This document shows, piece after piece, positions 62,456 through 64,000 of a stretch of 64,000 nt of DNA. A program made the translations under genes and the position numbers. How positions within the stretch are numbered: position 1 is the stretch's first letter; each line of letters starts with the position of its first letter. Below the pieces are notes generated by a model. That model made no database searches, was not told the DNA's origin, and saw nothing but the letters and a program-made list of their open reading frames with translations. The DNA comes from Aureibaculum algae (GTDB lineage Bacteria > Bacteroidota > Bacteroidia > Flavobacteriales > Flavobacteriaceae), in contig NZ_CP040749.1 in the NCBI RefSeq assembly GCF_006065315.1, forward strand, positions 2,494,501 to 2,558,500, read 5' to 3'.

Positions 62456-64000
62456 ATGAAAAATTTTTCGACAAAATATTTAAAATCAGATATAAAATCA
62501 GGATTAGTAGTTTTTTTAGTGGCCTTACCCTTGTGTTTGGGGATTGCATTGGCAAGTGGAGCCCCATTATTTGCGGGTATTATATCAGGTGTAGTAGCTG
62601 GTATTGTAGTGGGTATGCTTAGTGATTCGCAACTGAGTGTTTCTGGTCCAGCAGCTGGGTTAACGGCTATAGTACTTGCAGCTATTGCAAGTTTAGGTTC
62701 TTTTGAAGCCTTTTTACTTGCAGGTTTTTTAGCAGGTGCAATGCAAATCATTTTTGGCTTTTTAAAAGCAGGGGTATTGTCTAATTATTTACCATCTAAC
62801 GTAATTGAAGGTATGTTAGCCGCTATCGGTATTATTATCATATTATCTCAATTACCACATGCTGTTGGTTTCGATGAAATGCATGAAGGTGACTATTTTT
62901 ATATCAATGCAACAGGTGAGCATCAAATCTTTCAAACCCTAAGCAATATGGTTAATTATATACATCCAGGAGCTTTAATTGTCGTATTAGCCTCTTTAGC
63001 CATTTTAATAGCTTTTATGAAAGTACCCTTTTTAATGAAAATGAAATCTTTACCTGGGGCTTTGATAGCGGTTTTAGCAGGTATCGCAATCAACGAAGTT
63101 TTTAAATTAACAGGTTCTTCATTGGCAATTGGACAAGACCATTTGGTAAGTCTGCCAATACCGGAATCTATGAATCAATTTTGGAGTCAATTTAGTCTTC
63201 CTGATTTTTCACAAATAGGGAATTCTGAAATTTGGGTGGTGGCCATTACCATTGCTACTGTAGCAAGTATTGAAACTTTATTATGTATTGAAGCAGCTGA
63301 TAAAATGGATCCGTTAAAAAGATATACAAGAACAAATAGAGAATTAAAAGCACAAGGCATTGGAAATATGATAAGTTCTCTGATTGGAGGAATACCTATT
63401 ACTTCTGTAATTGTGAGAACCTCTGCCAATGTAGCGTCTGGTGGTAGAACTAAAATTGCTACCATTTCACATGGTGTCTTTTTAATGATAGCAGTGATTA
63501 CAATTCCATTCTTTCTAAATAAAATTCCGTTGGCATCATTAGCTGCTGTTCTATTAGTAGTAGGGTATAAGTTGGCGAGTCCTAGAATATTTGTACACAT
63601 GTGGAAAAATAGTAGAAAATTTCAATTTATACCGTTTGTAATCACAGTAGTTGCCATAGTGATGACCGATTTATTAGTAGGTGTTGGAATTGGTTTAGCG
63701 GTTAGTATTTACTTTATTTTACGTGGTAATGTAAAATTAGCTTACTTCTTTAAGAAAGATAAGCATACCGCAGGTGAAACTATTAATATGGAATTAGCAC
63801 AAGAAGTATCATTTTTAAATAAAGCGGCAATCAAACAAACTTTTGCACACTTACCAGAAAATAGTGAAGTAGTAATTGATGCTTCTAATACAATCTATAT
63901 AGACTATGATGTATTGCAATTGATAAAAGAATTTGCAAATGATGGTTCTAGAGATAAAAATATTTCTATACAACTTGTAGGGTTTCGAAAAGAATATAAG
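62456..64000 (+). CDS. SulP-family inorganic anion transporter, 3' end missing
   Basis: 515 codons are visible and the frame stays open to the window edge. It is a SulP/SLC26 transporter with about 12 hydrophobic helices, starting LKSDIKSGLVVFLVALPLCLGIALASGAP and including SVSGPAAGLTAI (about 60-72) and the ISSLIGGIPITSVIVRTSAN segment. A STAS domain seems to begin near residue 440 (VSFLNKAAIKQTF, SEVVIDASN). In Flavobacteriia such transporters usually import bicarbonate or sulfate. Carbonic anhydrase would be the expected next gene, but it is not in the window. Confidence 0.9.
   Translation, partial: MKNFSTKYLKSDIKSGLVVFLVALPLCLGIALASGAPLFAGIISGVVAGIVVGMLSDSQLSVSGPAAGLTAIVLAAIASLGSFEAFLLAGFLAGAMQIIFGFLKAGVLSNYLPSNVIEGMLAAIGIIIILSQLPHAVGFDEMHEGDYFYINATGEHQIFQTLSNMVNYIHPGALIVVLASLAILIAFMKVPFLMKMKSLPGALIAVLAGIAINEVFKLTGSSLAIGQDHLVSLPIPESMNQFWSQFSLPDFSQIGNSEIWVVAITIATVASIETLLCIEAADKMDPLKRYTRTNRELKAQGIGNMISSLIGGIPITSVIVRTSANVASGGRTKIATISHGVFLMIAVITIPFFLNKIPLASLAAVLLVVGYKLASPRIFVHMWKNSRKFQFIPFVITVVAIVMTDLLVGVGIGLAVSIYFILRGNVKLAYFFKKDKHTAGETINMELAQEVSFLNKAAIKQTFAHLPENSEVVIDASNTIYIDYDVLQLIKEFANDGSRDKNISIQLVGFRKEYK

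Overview
The window is AT-rich DNA from a marine-type member of the Flavobacteriaceae (Bacteroidota). The evidence is a type IX secretion C-terminal sorting domain (56338-57162), a PorV/PorQ-family outer-membrane protein, a CarboxypepD_reg/TonB-dependent receptor, a CAL67264-family small membrane protein, and at least eight copies of the Bacteroidota -7 promoter element TAnnTTTG placed 16-32 bases before start codons. I see no rRNA, tRNA, CRISPR array, prophage or transposase.

Region 1 (1-26041, all on +) is a surface polysaccharide (capsule/O-antigen) locus. It holds an AAC(3)-family acetyltransferase (5' end missing), an M28-like DUF4910 protein, a capsule-synthesis glycosyltransferase, a pyruvyl transferase, a MurJ/Wzx-like flippase, a hexapeptide acyltransferase, glycosyltransferases, a Wzy-like polymerase and an MBOAT/SGNH O-acyltransferase pair. 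A second half has its own promoters: a fused two-domain oxidoreductase, a GIY-YIG nuclease framed by REP-like repeats, UDP-GlcNAc 2-epimerase, a heparinase-fold protein, another glycosyltransferase, a WecA/WbpL-like initiating phosphotransferase, a DegT aminotransferase and a CapD/WbpM-like dehydratase. Together they can make a nucleotide amino/deoxy sugar, start a repeat unit on undecaprenyl phosphate, extend and decorate it, flip it and polymerise it. Many genes overlap by 1-20 bases, as in a long operon.

Region 2 (26042-44650) is a 589-base repeat-rich gap, a surface lipoprotein, then envelope and housekeeping genes: DUF4105, PorV-like, ABC ATPase, DUF5916, sucC, a serine hydrolase, a TonB-dependent receptor, ald, tsaE, yebC, a DUF2927-like secreted protein and an acyl-CoA carboxylase beta subunit.

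Region 3 (44707-57997) starts with a small redox cluster in which one gene (4Fe-4S plus CDGSH) is broken by a frameshift and the next is a glutaredoxin fold without its cysteines. It continues with ettA, a phosphatase-superfamily protein, a FadL-like porin, SGNH/VOC/YdcF/MBL proteins, a secreted protein pair with T9SS features, and a TonB-C protein.

Region 4 (58007-64000) holds prfC and a two-component system. Downstream are a UspA-like protein and a SulP anion transporter (3' end missing). Both two-component-system promoters carry head-to-tail TTCTAA hexamers at exactly 11-base spacing, a pattern typical of OmpR/PhoB-family binding sites.

The signals most worth following are the foldable 105-base inverted-repeat element and the terminator-like hairpin before the heparinase-family gene (18555-18745), the TTCTAA arrays (59704-59720, 61865-61903), the non-canonical start of the response regulator, the decayed redox gene (45288-45705), and the GIY-YIG gene inside REP-like repeats (16891-17418).
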